DNA of 64,000 nt from contig JADJXQ010000024.1 in assembly GCA_016710335.1 (NCBI GenBank), positions 126,001-190,000 of the forward strand, in the 5' to 3' direction. How positions within the stretch are numbered: position 1 is the stretch's first letter; each line of letters opens with the position of its first letter. Origin of the DNA: Rhodospirillales bacterium (GTDB lineage: Bacteria; Pseudomonadota; Alphaproteobacteria; Rhodospirillales; Defluviicoccaceae). Of the stretch, positions 29,434 through 38,917 are shown piece after piece. Made by a program: the position numbers and the translations under genes. The notes beneath the pieces were generated by a model. The model was not told the DNA's origin. It saw nothing but the letters and a program-made list of their open reading frames with translations, and did no database searches.

Positions 29434-31086
29434 ATGACCTCAATCGCACGCCCAGCCGCGGCCGCAACGCCGCTCGCCATTGATGACGACCTCCAAGCAC
29501 TCGCCCACGCCAGCAACGCCTGGCCGTTCGCGGAGGCGCGGGCGCTGTTGAAGCGGCTCGGCGACACGAAGTCCGACAGGGGACCGGACCAGAGACCGGA
29601 CAAGGGCTACGTGCTGTTCGAGACCGGGTATGGGCCGTCGGGGCTGCCGCACATCGGGACGTTCGGCGAGGTCGCCCGCACCTCCATGGTGCGCCATGCA
29701 TTCGCGACGTTGAGCGACCTGCCGACCCGCCTGTTCGCGTTCTCCGACGACATGGACGGGCTCCGCAAGGTGCCGGACAACGTGCCCAACCGGGAGGCGA
29801 TGGTCGCCCACCTCGGCAAGCCGCTGACCACCATTCCCGATCCTTTCGGCACCCACGAAAGCTTTGGCCACCACAACAATGCGCGCCTTCGCGCCTTTCT
29901 CGACGCCTTCGGCTTCGACTACACGTTCGTGAGCGCCACCGAGTGCTACCGGAGCGGCCGCTTCGACGCGATGCTGATACAGGTGCTGCGCCACTACGAG
30001 GCCGTCAAGCAGACCATCCTGCCGACCCTGGGGCCGGAGCGGCGCGCCACGTACAGCCCGTTCCTGCCGGTGTGCCCGGAGAGCGGCCGAGTGCTGCAGG
30101 TTCCGGTCGTCGCCCACGACCCCGCGGCCGGGACCATCACCTATGAGCGGGACGACGGCGTAAGCTGCGAAACACCCGTCACCGGCGGTCGCTGCAAGCT
30201 GCAGTGGAAGGCGGACTGGGCGATGCGGTGGGCAGCGCTCGACGTGGACTACGAAATGTACGGCAAGGACCTGATCGACTCGGCGACGTTGTCGGGGCGC
30301 ATCTGTCGCATCCTCGGCGCCCGCCCGCCGGCCGGCTTCGCCTATGAGTTGTTCCTCGATGACAACGGCGAGAAAATCTCGAAATCCCGCGGCAATGGCC
30401 TTTCTATGGACGAGTGGCTGCGCTATGCGCCGCCCGAAAGCCTGGCGCTGTTCATGTTCCAGAAGCCGAAGGCAGCGAAGCGGCTCTACTTCGACGTGAT
30501 TCCGCGGGCGGTGGACGACTACCTCGGCCTGCTCGAGCGTTTCCCCGGCCAGACCGAGGCCGAGCGGCTCAACAACCCGGTGTGGCACATCCACGGCGGC
30601 CATCCGCCGATCGAGGTGGCCACCCTCTCGTTCAATGTGCTGCTCAACCTCGCCAGCGTCTGCCACACCGAGGACAAGGCGGTGCTCTGGCACTTCATCG
30701 CCCGCTACTGCCCGGATGCCAAGCCGGAGACGGCGCCGGTGCTCGATCGGCTGGTCGGGCACGCCATCAACTACTACCGGGACTTCGTCAAGCCGGCGAA
30801 GCGCTACCGTGCGCCCACTCCGGAGGAGGCGGCGGCGTTGGAGGATCTGGCGGCGACGCTGGAGGCCCTTCCGGCGGACGCCTCCGCCGAGGCCATCCAG
30901 ACGGAGGTCTACGAGGTCGGCAAGAGGCACCCGTCGTTCGCAGACCTCCGCGCCTGGTTCCAGTCCCTCTACCAGATCCTGCTCGGCCAGGACGAAGGGC
31001 CGCGCATGGGCTCGTTCATCGCCTTGTACGGGCGAAACGAGACGGTGGCGCTCATCCGCGATGTCATCTCCGGGCGGCGCTCATAG
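29434..31086 (+). CDS. lysK: Lysyl-tRNA synthetase, class I
   Basis: Charges tRNA-Lys with lysine. This is the archaeal-like class I enzyme, used by many alphaproteobacteria instead of class II LysS. The 550-residue protein has the Rossmann signature in [14 protein letters not shown] (HIGT 73-76) and the KISKS loop at residues 314-318. A zinc-type cysteine region and an alpha-helix cage domain follow. The last six bases overlap the end of the convergent transporter gene. The start is ATG 29434. Confidence 0.96.
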   Translation: MTSIARPAAAATPLAIDDDLQALAHASNAWPFAEARALLKRLGDTKSDRGPDQRPDKGYVLFETGYGPSGLPHIGTFGEVARTSMVRHAFATLSDLPTRLFAFSDDMDGLRKVPDNVPNREAMVAHLGKPLTTIPDPFGTHESFGHHNNARLRAFLDAFGFDYTFVSATECYRSGRFDAMLIQVLRHYEAVKQTILPTLGPERRATYSPFLPVCPESGRVLQVPVVAHDPAAGTITYERDDGVSCETPVTGGRCKLQWKADWAMRWAALDVDYEMYGKDLIDSATLSGRICRILGARPPAGFAYELFLDDNGEKISKSRGNGLSMDEWLRYAPPESLALFMFQKPKAAKRLYFDVIPRAVDDYLGLLERFPGQTEAERLNNPVWHIHGGHPPIEVATLSFNVLLNLASVCHTEDKAVLWHFIARYCPDAKPETAPVLDRLVGHAINYYRDFVKPAKRYRAPTPEEAAALEDLAATLEALPADASAEAIQTEVYEVGKRHPSFADLRAWFQSLYQILLGQDEGPRMGSFIALYGRNETVALIRDVISGRRS

Positions 31087-31920
31087 TTCCTCGTGCACCT
31101 GTACGTAGGACAGCATCGCGAACAGCACCGTGCCGCCGAACACGTTGCCGAACAGGGTCGGAAACAAGAACCCAAAAAACATGTCGAAGGGGCCGAGGTC
31201 GCTGTTGAGGACCAGCCAGAACGCCTCCACTGAGCCGGCGATGCAGTGAGTGAATTCGCCGAGGGCGATCACGTAGGTGATCAGGATAATCACGAAGACC
31301 TCGTTGCCCTTGGAGTTGGGGAGCACCCAGACCAGAACCGCGATCAGCCAGCCCGCGACGATGCCGCGCCAGAAGGTGTCGCCGGGCGACAGATCAGTCA
31401 TGTGGCGGGCGATTTCGGTAAACGCCGTTTCCACATCCGGCGCGAACAGGCCGCTCTTGCTACAGAACAACGCGAACAGGAAGGCGCCGACCAGATTGGC
31501 CGCCAGCACGATCGCCCACAGCCGCAGCATGCACATCAGGGTCGTCTTGCCCTTACTCGCCATCACCGGCAGCACGGCGGTGATGGTGTTTTCGGTGAAC
31601 AGTTGCTGACGGCCGAGAATGACCAGGAGAAAGCCCATCGTGTAGCCGAGATTGTCGACCAGCGGCCGCCACGGCGCATCCGGCAGATGGGCCCGCAGCA
31701 GACCTTCCGTTACCATGGAAAAACCGATCGAAATGCCGGCGGCGATACCGGAAAACCACAATCCGGATAGCGGCCGCCCAAGCTCGGCCTCGCCTTCCTG
31801 GCGAATGATTTCGTAAAGCATCGGCACCCGCGGCCGGATGCGCTCCTTCACGTCTTCGCGTTCGCTCTTGGTGAGATGGGGATTGGTGTCGGGACCGTCG
31901 TCGTTCTTGTTCATCGTCAT
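31081..31920 (-). CDS. Formate/nitrite transporter (FNT) family membrane protein
   Basis: Six-helix pentameric channel-type protein of the FNT family, closest in layout to the YfdC group rather than FocA or NirC. The 279-residue product has a hydrophilic N-terminus of about 50 residues and helices from about residue 60. Marks are [32 protein letters not shown] and [16 protein letters not shown]. Start ATG 31920 is used; ATG 31914 has better ribosome-site spacing. The substrate cannot be told from sequence, although an FDH operon lies 28 kb away. Confidence 0.85.
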   Translation of the reverse strand: MTMNKNDDGPDTNPHLTKSEREDVKERIRPRVPMLYEIIRQEGEAELGRPLSGLWFSGIAAGISIGFSMVTEGLLRAHLPDAPWRPLVDNLGYTMGFLLVILGRQQLFTENTITAVLPVMASKGKTTLMCMLRLWAIVLAANLVGAFLFALFCSKSGLFAPDVETAFTEIARHMTDLSPGDTFWRGIVAGWLIAVLVWVLPNSKGNEVFVIILITYVIALGEFTHCIAGSVEAFWLVLNSDLGPFDMFFGFLFPTLFGNVFGGTVLFAMLSYVQVHEEL

Positions 31921-32007
31921 TCCACAGTTTGGCAGCCGGTCGTCCAGAGCTATCATAACGTCCGCTGCACCGCCATCGCCTGACGCCGCGAATGGCGGCC
32001 GCGCTGG

Positions 32008-32904
32008 CTAGTCCGGCCAGCGGCGGTGGATCCAGAGCCACTGTTCCGGCCGTTCGCGGATCCAGGCTTCCAGGAGCGCGTTGACCTCGCGCATCGCTCT
32101 CGCCTCGTCGGCGCGGCGGTCGCCGGTATCCTGGAACGTCAGAGGCGGCAGGACGGTGATGCGAAAATGGGCGCCGCCGAGCCGCTCGGTCCGCACAGCG
32201 AACACCGGGCAGCCGTAACGTAGCGCCAATTGAGCCAACGCCGGGGCGGTCATGGCGTCGCGGCCAAAGAACGGCACCGGTATTCCGTCGTTCATCTTCT
32301 GATCGACCAGCAAGCCGAGGTGGGCGCCGCGGCGCAACAGGAAGAGCGCCCGTCGCGCGCCCTCCGACCCCTTCGGCAGCATCTCGGCCTCTCCGGAGCG
32401 GCGCAGGTCATAGAGCCAAGCCAAATATGGGTTGTTGGGAGCGCGATAGATCAGGTTGACGGGAACGCCGCGAGCTGCCGCGCAGAGGCCCATCAGTTCC
32501 CAGTTCGCGAGGTGGCCGGAGAAGAAGATGCCAGCGGCGCCGTCCTCGCGGGCCGCATCGACGTACTCCATCCCCACCACACTGATCCGGTCGCCGCCGT
32601 CGATCCCGCAGAATTGGTCCAGGTGGGGATATTCCAATGCGAAGCGCCCGATATTGTCCCACATGCCGCGGATGATGGCGTCGATCTCCGTCGATGACTT
32701 TTCCGGAAACGCGCGTTTCAGATTGAGCCGCGCGATTCGGGTCCGAGGGAGCATCGGACCGAAATGGCGGCCGAGCCACCCGCCGATCGCCGAGGCCTGA
32801 TCGAGCGGCAGTCGACGGACTGCGATGAACAGGATGCGGAGGGCGACGGACTGGAGCCCGTAGATCGCGCGGAGCACCAGCGGGGGTCGCGGCTTACCGG
32901 CCAT
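32008..32904 (-). CDS. lpxL: Lipid A biosynthesis late acyltransferase, LpxL/HtrB family
   Basis: Adds a secondary acyl chain to Kdo-lipid IVA at the inner face of the inner membrane. The 298-residue protein has a membrane-anchoring N-terminus, the catalytic HxxxxE motif GHLANWEL (His131, Glu136), YRAPNNPYLAWL, and LLVDQKMNDGIPVPFFG. It overlaps lpxK by 11 bases and closes the minus-strand envelope operon. LpxL, LpxM and LpxP cannot be told apart by eye. Confidence 0.9.
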   Translation of the reverse strand: MAGKPRPPLVLRAIYGLQSVALRILFIAVRRLPLDQASAIGGWLGRHFGPMLPRTRIARLNLKRAFPEKSSTEIDAIIRGMWDNIGRFALEYPHLDQFCGIDGGDRISVVGMEYVDAAREDGAAGIFFSGHLANWELMGLCAAARGVPVNLIYRAPNNPYLAWLYDLRRSGEAEMLPKGSEGARRALFLLRRGAHLGLLVDQKMNDGIPVPFFGRDAMTAPALAQLALRYGCPVFAVRTERLGGAHFRITVLPPLTFQDTGDRRADEARAMREVNALLEAWIRERPEQWLWIHRRWPD

Positions 32905-33877
32905 GGCGCAATGCGGCCTCCAGCAGTGCCTCGATGTCCGCTTCGTTGTCCCACACGAGGACCACCGGCAGAACCGTCACCCGGTTCGCAAATTCCTGGG
33001 GAACGCGTACGTGGTCCTTGGCGGTGGTCAGCACGATGGCACTTTGTCTGTCTGCCGAAGCGAGGATCGGCGCGAGGTCGCCGACCGCATAAGGATGATG
33101 ATCCGGAAAGGGGTAAGACCCTACCAGTCGGCAGCCCAGACCCTGCACGGTGCGAAAAAACTTGTCGGGATCGGCAATTCCGGCAAAAGCGATGACCGGC
33201 CGGCCTTTGGCCAGCGCCGCCGGCAGGTCCAGCGGCGCGAGGCGGGCGCGGAGGACCGGGCGCGGTGACACCCGTGCCGACACTCCGGCGGTATCCTCGC
33301 CAATGATGGCCACCGCATCGGCGCGCTTCAATCCATGTTCAACCGGCTCCCGCAGCGGTCCCGCCGGCAGCACCCGTCCATTGCCGAAGCCGCGGCGGCC
33401 ATCGACCACGATGAGGGCCAAGTCCTTGACGATGGCGGGGTTCTGAAAGCCGTCGTCCATGACCAGCACGTCGGCGCCAGCGGAGATGGCGGCACGGGCG
33501 CCGGCCGCCCGGTCGCGCGCCACCCAGGTCGGCCCCACCCGGGCGAGGAGAAGCGGCTCATCGCCGACGTCATGGGCGGAATGGCGTGCCGCATCGACCG
33601 CGGTCGGACCCGACGCGGTGCCTCCGTAGCCGCGGGTGAGGAAGTGCGCATCGAAGCCGCGTGCCGCCAGGCGCTGACCGATATCCATTGCCACCGGCGT
33701 TTTGCCGGCGCCGCCCGCTACCAGGTTGCCGACGCAGATGACCGGGACGGGCGCCCGCCACGAGCGGACGGAGCGCATCCGCAAGCCCGCGACGAGCCCG
33801 TAGGTTTTGGCTACGGGCGCCAGTAGACGTGACGTCAGCACGGCGTCGCGGCGATACCAGAAGTCAGGGGCGCGCAT
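32894..33877 (-). CDS. lpxK: Tetraacyldisaccharide 4'-kinase
   Basis: Phosphorylates the 4' position of the lipid A disaccharide at the inner membrane. The 327-residue protein starts APDFWYRRDAV, has the P-loop GNLVAGGAGKT (50-60), LTRGYGG (80-86) and DDGFQN (141-146). ATG 33877 fits the family; an ATG at 33928 would add 17 unlike residues. The gene overlaps both waaA (14 bases) and lpxL, so translation is coupled. Confidence 0.96.
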   Translation of the reverse strand: MRAPDFWYRRDAVLTSRLLAPVAKTYGLVAGLRMRSVRSWRAPVPVICVGNLVAGGAGKTPVAMDIGQRLAARGFDAHFLTRGYGGTASGPTAVDAARHSAHDVGDEPLLLARVGPTWVARDRAAGARAAISAGADVLVMDDGFQNPAIVKDLALIVVDGRRGFGNGRVLPAGPLREPVEHGLKRADAVAIIGEDTAGVSARVSPRPVLRARLAPLDLPAALAKGRPVIAFAGIADPDKFFRTVQGLGCRLVGSYPFPDHHPYAVGDLAPILASADRQSAIVLTTAKDHVRVPQEFANRVTVLPVVLVWDNEADIEALLEAALRHGR

Positions 33878-35192
33878 GCGGCACAGCCCCGGGTGGCGAC
33901 AGCGGCGAAAGGTACGGCAGGATCGCATCGGCCACGCGGTCGAGCGCGCCCGCCTCGGCGGCGGCGACCGCTATCGCCGCCGCCGCACGTCGAGCCCGGT
34001 CGTCGTCATGCTGCAGCAGCGCCAGCACCGTCGTCGCCAGCATCCGGTCGTCGAGGACAGTCTGAGCCGCGCCGGAGGCTTCCAGCGCGGCCGCCACGCC
34101 TGCAAAGTTGGTCATGTCCGGGCCGAACAGCACGGCGCAGCCGAGTTGCGCGGCTTCCAGCGGATTCTGTCCGCCGCCGGCCATGGACTTCCTGGCCATG
34201 GCCTTGCCGGCCAGCGACTTGCCGATGAAGGCAATGGAGACGAGGCGGTAGAACAGGCCCAATTCGCCGATGGTGTCGCCCACGTGAACATCCGTTGCCG
34301 AGGTGATGGCCTCCCCAGCCGAGCGTCGCGTCACCGTCAGCCCTCGCGCGCTCAGCTGCCGGGCAATGGCCGCGCCGCGCTCCGGGTGGCGGGGAACGAT
34401 CAGGCAGAGCGCGTTCGGCAAGGCGGCCTGCAGATGCCGGTGAGCCCGGGCGACAATGTCGTCCTCGCCCGGATGGGTGCTCGCCGCCAGCCAACAGGGT
34501 CGCGCGCCGATGGCCCCGCGCATCCGCGCCAGCTCCTCATCGTCCACCGGCAGCGGCGGCTTGGAGAACTTGAGGTTTCCGAGGCACGCGACGTTGCGCG
34601 CCCCGAGGTCTTGGAGGTGCTCGGCGTCGATCTCGCTTTGCGCGAACGAGACGGCGAACCGGGACAGCATGTGCGCGATCAGCGGCCGGTGCCCCCGCCA
34701 ACGCGCGTTGGAACGTGGCGAGATCCGGCCCTGGACCAGGATCATGGCAGCGCCGCAAGCTGCGGTTTCGGTGATGAGGTTGGGCCAGAACTCCGATTCC
34801 GCCCACAGCGCGGCGTCGGGGCGCCAATGAGCGAGAAAGCGCCTCACGTAGCGGAGACGGTCCACGGGCGCGTACTGGTGGATCGCCCCGGCCGGGAGGC
34901 GATCCTCCATCAGGCGGGCGGAAGTTACCGTGCCGGTGGTCATCAACACGCTCGCGCCCGGACGACGCTCCCGCAGGCGCTCGATCAACGGCAGCAGCGA
35001 CAGCGACTCGCCGACGCTGGCGGCGTGCACCCAGGTCAGCGGGCCGTCGGGCCGAGGACGGCTTGCGATGCCCAAGCGCTCGCGGAATCTCTCGGGATCC
35101 TCCTTCCCGCGCGCTCGCCGGCGGGCCAGGTGGAGGCGGATGAGCGGGCCGCCGAGGGTGGTCGCGGCGCGATAAAGGCCGAACTCACTCAC
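33864..35192 (-). CDS. waaA: 3-deoxy-D-manno-octulosonic acid (Kdo) transferase
   Basis: Transfers Kdo from CMP-Kdo to lipid IVA. The 442-residue GT30 enzyme has VHAASVGE with catalytic Glu62 (55-62), ESEFWPNL, the GNLKF motif, and the GT-B C-terminal half with STHPGEDD and GGGQNPLEAA. The frame is open to 36611, but that upstream part is arginine-rich shadow sequence overlapping other genes. GTG 35192, overlapping the DUF374 stop as GTGA, gives the correct start EFGLYRAAT. It lies between DUF374 and lpxK. Confidence 0.95.
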   Translation of the reverse strand: MSEFGLYRAATTLGGPLIRLHLARRRARGKEDPERFRERLGIASRPRPDGPLTWVHAASVGESLSLLPLIERLRERRPGASVLMTTGTVTSARLMEDRLPAGAIHQYAPVDRLRYVRRFLAHWRPDAALWAESEFWPNLITETAACGAAMILVQGRISPRSNARWRGHRPLIAHMLSRFAVSFAQSEIDAEHLQDLGARNVACLGNLKFSKPPLPVDDEELARMRGAIGARPCWLAASTHPGEDDIVARAHRHLQAALPNALCLIVPRHPERGAAIARQLSARGLTVTRRSAGEAITSATDVHVGDTIGELGLFYRLVSIAFIGKSLAGKAMARKSMAGGGQNPLEAAQLGCAVLFGPDMTNFAGVAAALEASGAAQTVLDDRMLATTVLALLQHDDDRARRAAAAIAVAAAEAGALDRVADAILPYLSPLSPPGAVPHARP

Positions 35193-35902
35193 GGGCTCGA
35201 TGGATCCGGATCGGCCGGCGCGACAGGGTGGTGTCCGGTCATGCGGTCGCATTCGACGGTGATCGCGTTGAGGCTCTCCTCCAGCCGTCTCCGCGCCTGC
35301 TCCAGGGCCTCGGCATCGGCGTGGCGCGGCACCCGGATCTCTTTGCCGTAGATCACCACGCCTGAGTTGAACGGCCACACCACCAGAAAGCGGTCCCAGG
35401 AGTTGACAATCCGGCGGCGGCGCGCGCCGAAGCTGACCGGGACGATCGGCGCGCCCGAAAGGCTGGCGATGCGGATCACGCCCATCCGGGCGCGCATGCG
35501 CGGGCCCCGCGGGCCATCCGGCGTTATTCCGATGGTTTCGCCCGCTTTGAGCGCTGCGAGCAGTTCCCGAACCGCCGCCTTGCCGCCGCGCGACGACGAG
35601 CCCGTCGCGACCTTGAAGCCGAGCCAGCGGATGGTATCGGCGATGACCAAGCCGTCGCGGTGGCCGGAAATCAGCAGCCGCGCCGTCCCCGGCCACCGCC
35701 ACGACCACGGGATCATCCACAGACGCCCGTGCCAGAAACATCCGATCATTGGCTGCCCCTGGTCCCAAAAGCGTTGCGGCGTCTCTTCGTTGATATAGGC
35801 CCACCGCCCCGTCGCGTGCACGAACCGCAGATACTGCGCCAGGATCCAGCACAGCATCCGGCGCACGGACGGGTTGGCGAGCAGCGACTTCAGCGATGTC
35901 AT
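35189..35902 (-). CDS. DUF374 lysophospholipid-acyltransferase-like protein
   Basis: Protein of 237 residues with a PlsC-like fold, commonly placed next to waaA in alphaproteobacteria; its acyl substrate is unknown. Visible are FWHGRLWMIP (57-66), SGHRDGLVIADTI (79-91), a GSSSRGGKAAV loop (101-111) and TPDGPRGPRM (127-136), the positions expected for an acyltransferase catalytic site. ATG 35902 matches the family start; upstream sequence in the same frame is not conserved-looking. About 137 bases separate it from the glycosyltransferase upstream. Confidence 0.87.
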   Translation of the reverse strand: MTSLKSLLANPSVRRMLCWILAQYLRFVHATGRWAYINEETPQRFWDQGQPMIGCFWHGRLWMIPWSWRWPGTARLLISGHRDGLVIADTIRWLGFKVATGSSSRGGKAAVRELLAALKAGETIGITPDGPRGPRMRARMGVIRIASLSGAPIVPVSFGARRRRIVNSWDRFLVVWPFNSGVVIYGKEIRVPRHADAEALEQARRRLEESLNAITVECDRMTGHHPVAPADPDPSSP

Positions 35903-36039
35903 TCCCGGCTTCCGGAAGCGCAGCCGAGCGCCCGTGCCGCCGCTGTCGGAGCGTTGAAGCGGGCTCGGCTGCAACGCCGGCGACACTACCATGGCGGTTT
36001 GGCGACAACCAGTCGGGCCGCCGAGCGCTGCCGAGCCTC

Positions 36040-37089
36040 TTAGCGGAACACGTGGATGTTGTCGAGGAACTGGCGGACGCTGGCGTCCCAGGAATACCGC
36101 TCGGCATGCGCGCGGCAGATCTCCGGCGGCACGCCAAGGGCAGCGCGCACCGCTCTGCCCAGGTCCTCGTCCAGGCATCCGGCGCCCGCGCCGTCCAGCA
36201 CATCGCGCGGTCCCGGCACCGGATAAGCGGCGACCGGGACACCGCAGGCGAGCGCTTCCAGCATGACCAGGCCGAAGGTGTCGGTGCGGCTCGGAAACAC
36301 GAACACGTCGGCGGCTGCGTAATACTGCGCCAGCTCCTCGCCCTCCTTCGCGCCCGCGAACACCACGTCAGGGTAACGGGCTCGAAGTGCGGCGCGCTGC
36401 GGTCCGTCGCCGACGACCACCTTGGTGCCGTCGATGTCGAGGCGCAGGAAGTCCTCGATGTTCTTTTCGACCGAAACCCGTCCGACGAACAGGCTGATCG
36501 GGCGCGGGTACGGGAGCCCGTTCTTGGGCCGCGGCCGGAACAGCGCGGTGTCGACGCCGCGGGTCCAGCGCCTGATTCTGCGGAAGCCGCGGGCAGCAAG
36601 GTCGTCCTCAATGCTTTGGGTGGCGACCATCACCCCGGAAGAGGGCCGGTGGAACCAGCGAAGCCAGGCATAGGTCCATGTAGCCGGAATCCGCCAGCGC
36701 GCATGGATGTACTCGGGGAATCGAGTGTGAAACGCGGTGGTGAAGGGAAGCCCATGGCGCCGGCACCAGTTGCGGGCCGACAGACCCAAGGGGCCCTCGG
36801 TCGCGATGTGGATGGCGTTCGGCCGGAAGTCGCCGATGATCTGCCCCATGGTGCCCGGGCTCGCAACGGAAAGGCGGATCTCCGGGTAGGTCGGGCAGGG
36901 AACGGAGCGGAAGCCCTCCGGCGTGACATAGCGGACCTCCCGCCCCGATAGGACCAGGCGCGATCTCAGAGCTTCGAGCGTGCGAACGACGCCATTGACC
37001 TGAGGATACCAGGCATCGGTGACGAGGAGGATTCGTGCGCCATCCTGCCGATCGGCTCCGGGACCGGCTGCTCCATCATGTCCGCCCAC
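36040..37089 (-). CDS. GT4 glycosyltransferase, probable Agt-type diacylglycerol glycosyltransferase
   Basis: Glycosyltransferase family 4 protein of 349 residues. Marks are ILLVTDAWYPQVNGVVRTLE (20-39), HTRFPEYIHARW (121-132), FVGRVSVEKN (201-210), VGDGPQR (226-232) and the nucleotide-sugar site PSRTDTFGLVMLEALACG (266-283). It starts at GTG 37089, the only start codon left before the conserved region, so it overlaps the upstream phosphoesterase by 124 bases. GT4 enzymes with this start, paired with a PlcP-like phosphoesterase, make glyco- or glucuronosyl-diacylglycerol during phospholipid replacement. That role is inferred from the pairing. Confidence 0.8.
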   Translation of the reverse strand: MGGHDGAAGPGADRQDGARILLVTDAWYPQVNGVVRTLEALRSRLVLSGREVRYVTPEGFRSVPCPTYPEIRLSVASPGTMGQIIGDFRPNAIHIATEGPLGLSARNWCRRHGLPFTTAFHTRFPEYIHARWRIPATWTYAWLRWFHRPSSGVMVATQSIEDDLAARGFRRIRRWTRGVDTALFRPRPKNGLPYPRPISLFVGRVSVEKNIEDFLRLDIDGTKVVVGDGPQRAALRARYPDVVFAGAKEGEELAQYYAAADVFVFPSRTDTFGLVMLEALACGVPVAAYPVPGPRDVLDGAGAGCLDEDLGRAVRAALGVPPEICRAHAERYSWDASVRQFLDNIHVFR

Positions 37090-37829
37090 CTCAGGATCTC
37101 CAGTCGCCCGTCCATTTGCTCGACCAGGGCGGTGCAGCTTTCAACCCAGTCGCCGTCATTGCAGTAAAGGATGCCGTCGATTTCCCGGATCTCGGCGGTG
37201 TGGATGTGTCCGCAGATGACGCCGTCGGCGCCACGATGCCGCGCCACGGCAACCACCGCCCGCTCATAGTTGCCGATATACTCGACGGCATTCTTGACCT
37301 TGTGCTTGAGGTACGCCGATAGCGACCAGTATGGAAATCCGAGCTTGCGGCGACAGTAATTGAACCAGGTGTTGACCCTGAGCGCCCAGATGTAGGCGTT
37401 GTCACCGACGACCGCGAGCCATTTTGCGTAGGTGACGACGCCGTCGAAGTGATCGCCGTGAAGGACCAGAAAGCGGCGGCCGTCCGCAGTGCGATGCATT
37501 GCCTCCAAGAGGATCGCCACGCTTCCGAACCGGTGCTGGGCGAGCGATCGGAAGTTCTCGTCGTGGTTTCCGGGGATGTAGATGACCCGGGTCCCCTTCC
37601 GTGCCTTGCGGAGGATCTTCTGAAGGACGTCGTTGTGCTCCTGGCGCCAGTACCAGGTCTTGCGGAGACGCCAGTAGTCGATGATATCACCGACAAGATA
37701 GAGGTAGTCGGATTCGGTGCGGCGCAGGAAATCCAGCAACATCCCGGCATTGCACCCGCGGGTCCCCAGATGAACGTCCGAGATGAATATGGATCGAAAG
37801 CAGAACCGACCCGGTGCGATCGCGTTCAT
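36966..37829 (-). CDS. Calcineurin-like phosphoesterase, LpxH-like / probable PlcP phospholipase C
   Basis: Metallophosphoesterase of 287 residues, often annotated as UDP-2,3-diacylglucosamine diphosphatase. Metal ligands are visible: Asp18 and His20 (FISDVHLGTRGC), Asp48 (LVGDIIDYWRLR), GNHDE (87-91), His124 and His127 (LHGDHFD) and GHIH (207-210). The GTRGC and WRLRKTWYW wording is shared with Sinorhizobium PlcP, which removes the phospho-headgroup from phosphatidylcholine under phosphate limitation, rather than with classic LpxH. A glycosyltransferase overlaps its end, the usual plcP-agt pairing. A true LpxH role cannot be excluded. Confidence 0.8.
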   Translation of the reverse strand: MNAIAPGRFCFRSIFISDVHLGTRGCNAGMLLDFLRRTESDYLYLVGDIIDYWRLRKTWYWRQEHNDVLQKILRKARKGTRVIYIPGNHDENFRSLAQHRFGSVAILLEAMHRTADGRRFLVLHGDHFDGVVTYAKWLAVVGDNAYIWALRVNTWFNYCRRKLGFPYWSLSAYLKHKVKNAVEYIGNYERAVVAVARHRGADGVICGHIHTAEIREIDGILYCNDGDWVESCTALVEQMDGRLEILRWADMMEQPVPEPIGRMAHESSSSPMPGILRSMASFARSKL

Positions 37830-37945
37830 GTTCCGTCGTGTGCCGTCTTATGAAAGTCGATGGTAACAACAGGTGTGCCATGCTAATTCTGTTGCTACGT
37901 TCTTGCCTAGCTTATTCTTATTCTTTCGCGCAACTTTAAAAAAGA

Positions 37946-37961
37946 TGACGCCAAACCGTCA
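37946..37961. promoter_or_regulatory. Inverted repeat in the plcP/lipid-kinase intergenic region
   Basis: TGACG (37946-37950) and CGTCA (37957-37961) form a perfect five-base dyad with a six-base spacer. It lies in an AT-rich 217-base gap (37830-38046) between the minus-strand plcP-like gene and the plus-strand lipid kinase remnant, where promoters for both must lie. It does not match the PHO box direct repeat. Confidence 0.35.
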
Positions 37962-38046
37962 CTTGTGATTCAATGGCACCGATCAAGAATTTTCGAGAAG
38001 CCGGATAGCTGTCAGCGTGATCACCTCGAACCTCCAGGGCATACCG

Positions 38047-38917
38047 ATGCGCCGGCGTGTAATCGTCATCTATAATCCCATTGCCGGCTATTTCTCCGCG
38101 CGGCGGTTCGCGCGCATCCTCAAGCACGTCTCTGCGCTCGGCGCCACCGTCACCGTGCGACGCACGACCCGCCCGGGGGACGCGGAGCGGATGGCGGGCG
38201 AGGTGGACCGGGATGTCTGCGACGTGCTGGTCGCCGCCGGCGGCGACGGGACGCTGAACGAGATCGTCAACGGGCTCAAGGATCTGTCGCTGCCCCTCGC
38301 CGTAATGCCGATCGGCACGGCAAACGTGCTCGCCGCCGAGATTCGCATGCCGGAGCGCTCGCGCCATCGCGCGGACCATTGTCTTCGGCCGCCTGGAGCG
38401 GGTCAGCCTCGGCGTCGCCAACGGCCGCCGCTTTGTCATGATGGCCGGCGTCGGATTCGACGCGCACCTGGTAGCGCGCGTCGACCCCAAGGCCAAGCGG
38501 CTGTTCGGCCAGCTCGTCTACGTGGCGGAGCTACTGACCGGCATGTTCCGGTTCCCCTATCGCCGCTACCGCGTCGTGGTCGATGGCGCCTGTTTCGAGG
38601 CGACGTCGATCGTCGTCGCCAACGGGCACTACTACGGCGGCCGGTTCTGCTGCTCGCGCACGGCCTGCATCAACGACGCCAGCCTCGACGCCTGCCTGTT
38701 TCTGGGCGAGGGTCCATGGAGCGTCGTACGCTACGCCTTCGCGATCGCCCTCGGCCGCCTGGAGGCGCTCCACGATGTAAAGATCGTTCGCGGGTCCGAA
38801 ATCACCATAGAAGGCGACGTAATCGAACCGGTCCAGTGCGACGGCGACGTCGCCTGCGCCCTGCCGCTCAGGGTTCATTCCACGGGCACGAACTTCACCT
38901 TCGTCGTCGGCTGTTGA
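38047..38917 (+). pseudogene. Diacylglycerol kinase catalytic-domain (lipid kinase) protein, frameshifted
   Basis: The first part (from ATG 38047; GTG 38017 also possible) reads RRRVIVIYNPIAG, AAGGDGTLNEIVNGL and MPIGTANVLAAEIRMPER, the ATP-binding half of the DAGK family. After about base 38355 similarity moves to the next frame, with AIARTIVFGRLERVSLGV, MMAGVGFDAHLVARV and the C-terminal half ending at TGA 38915-38917. One extra base within about 38354-38365 explains this. A single-base sequencing or assembly error is the alternative. Intact, the protein would be about 289 residues and act on a lipid such as diacylglycerol. It is divergent from the plcP/agt pair. Confidence 0.8.

Noticed and set aside
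33864..36611. A 915-codon open frame on the minus strand
   Set aside because: Only the last 442 codons (waaA) are protein-like; the rest is Arg/Ser/Pro-rich shadow over DUF374 and the glycosyltransferase.
37830..38046. PHO box upstream of the plcP-like gene
   Set aside because: No pair of CTGTCAT-like direct repeats; only an isolated CTGTCAG near 38009 and an inverted repeat.
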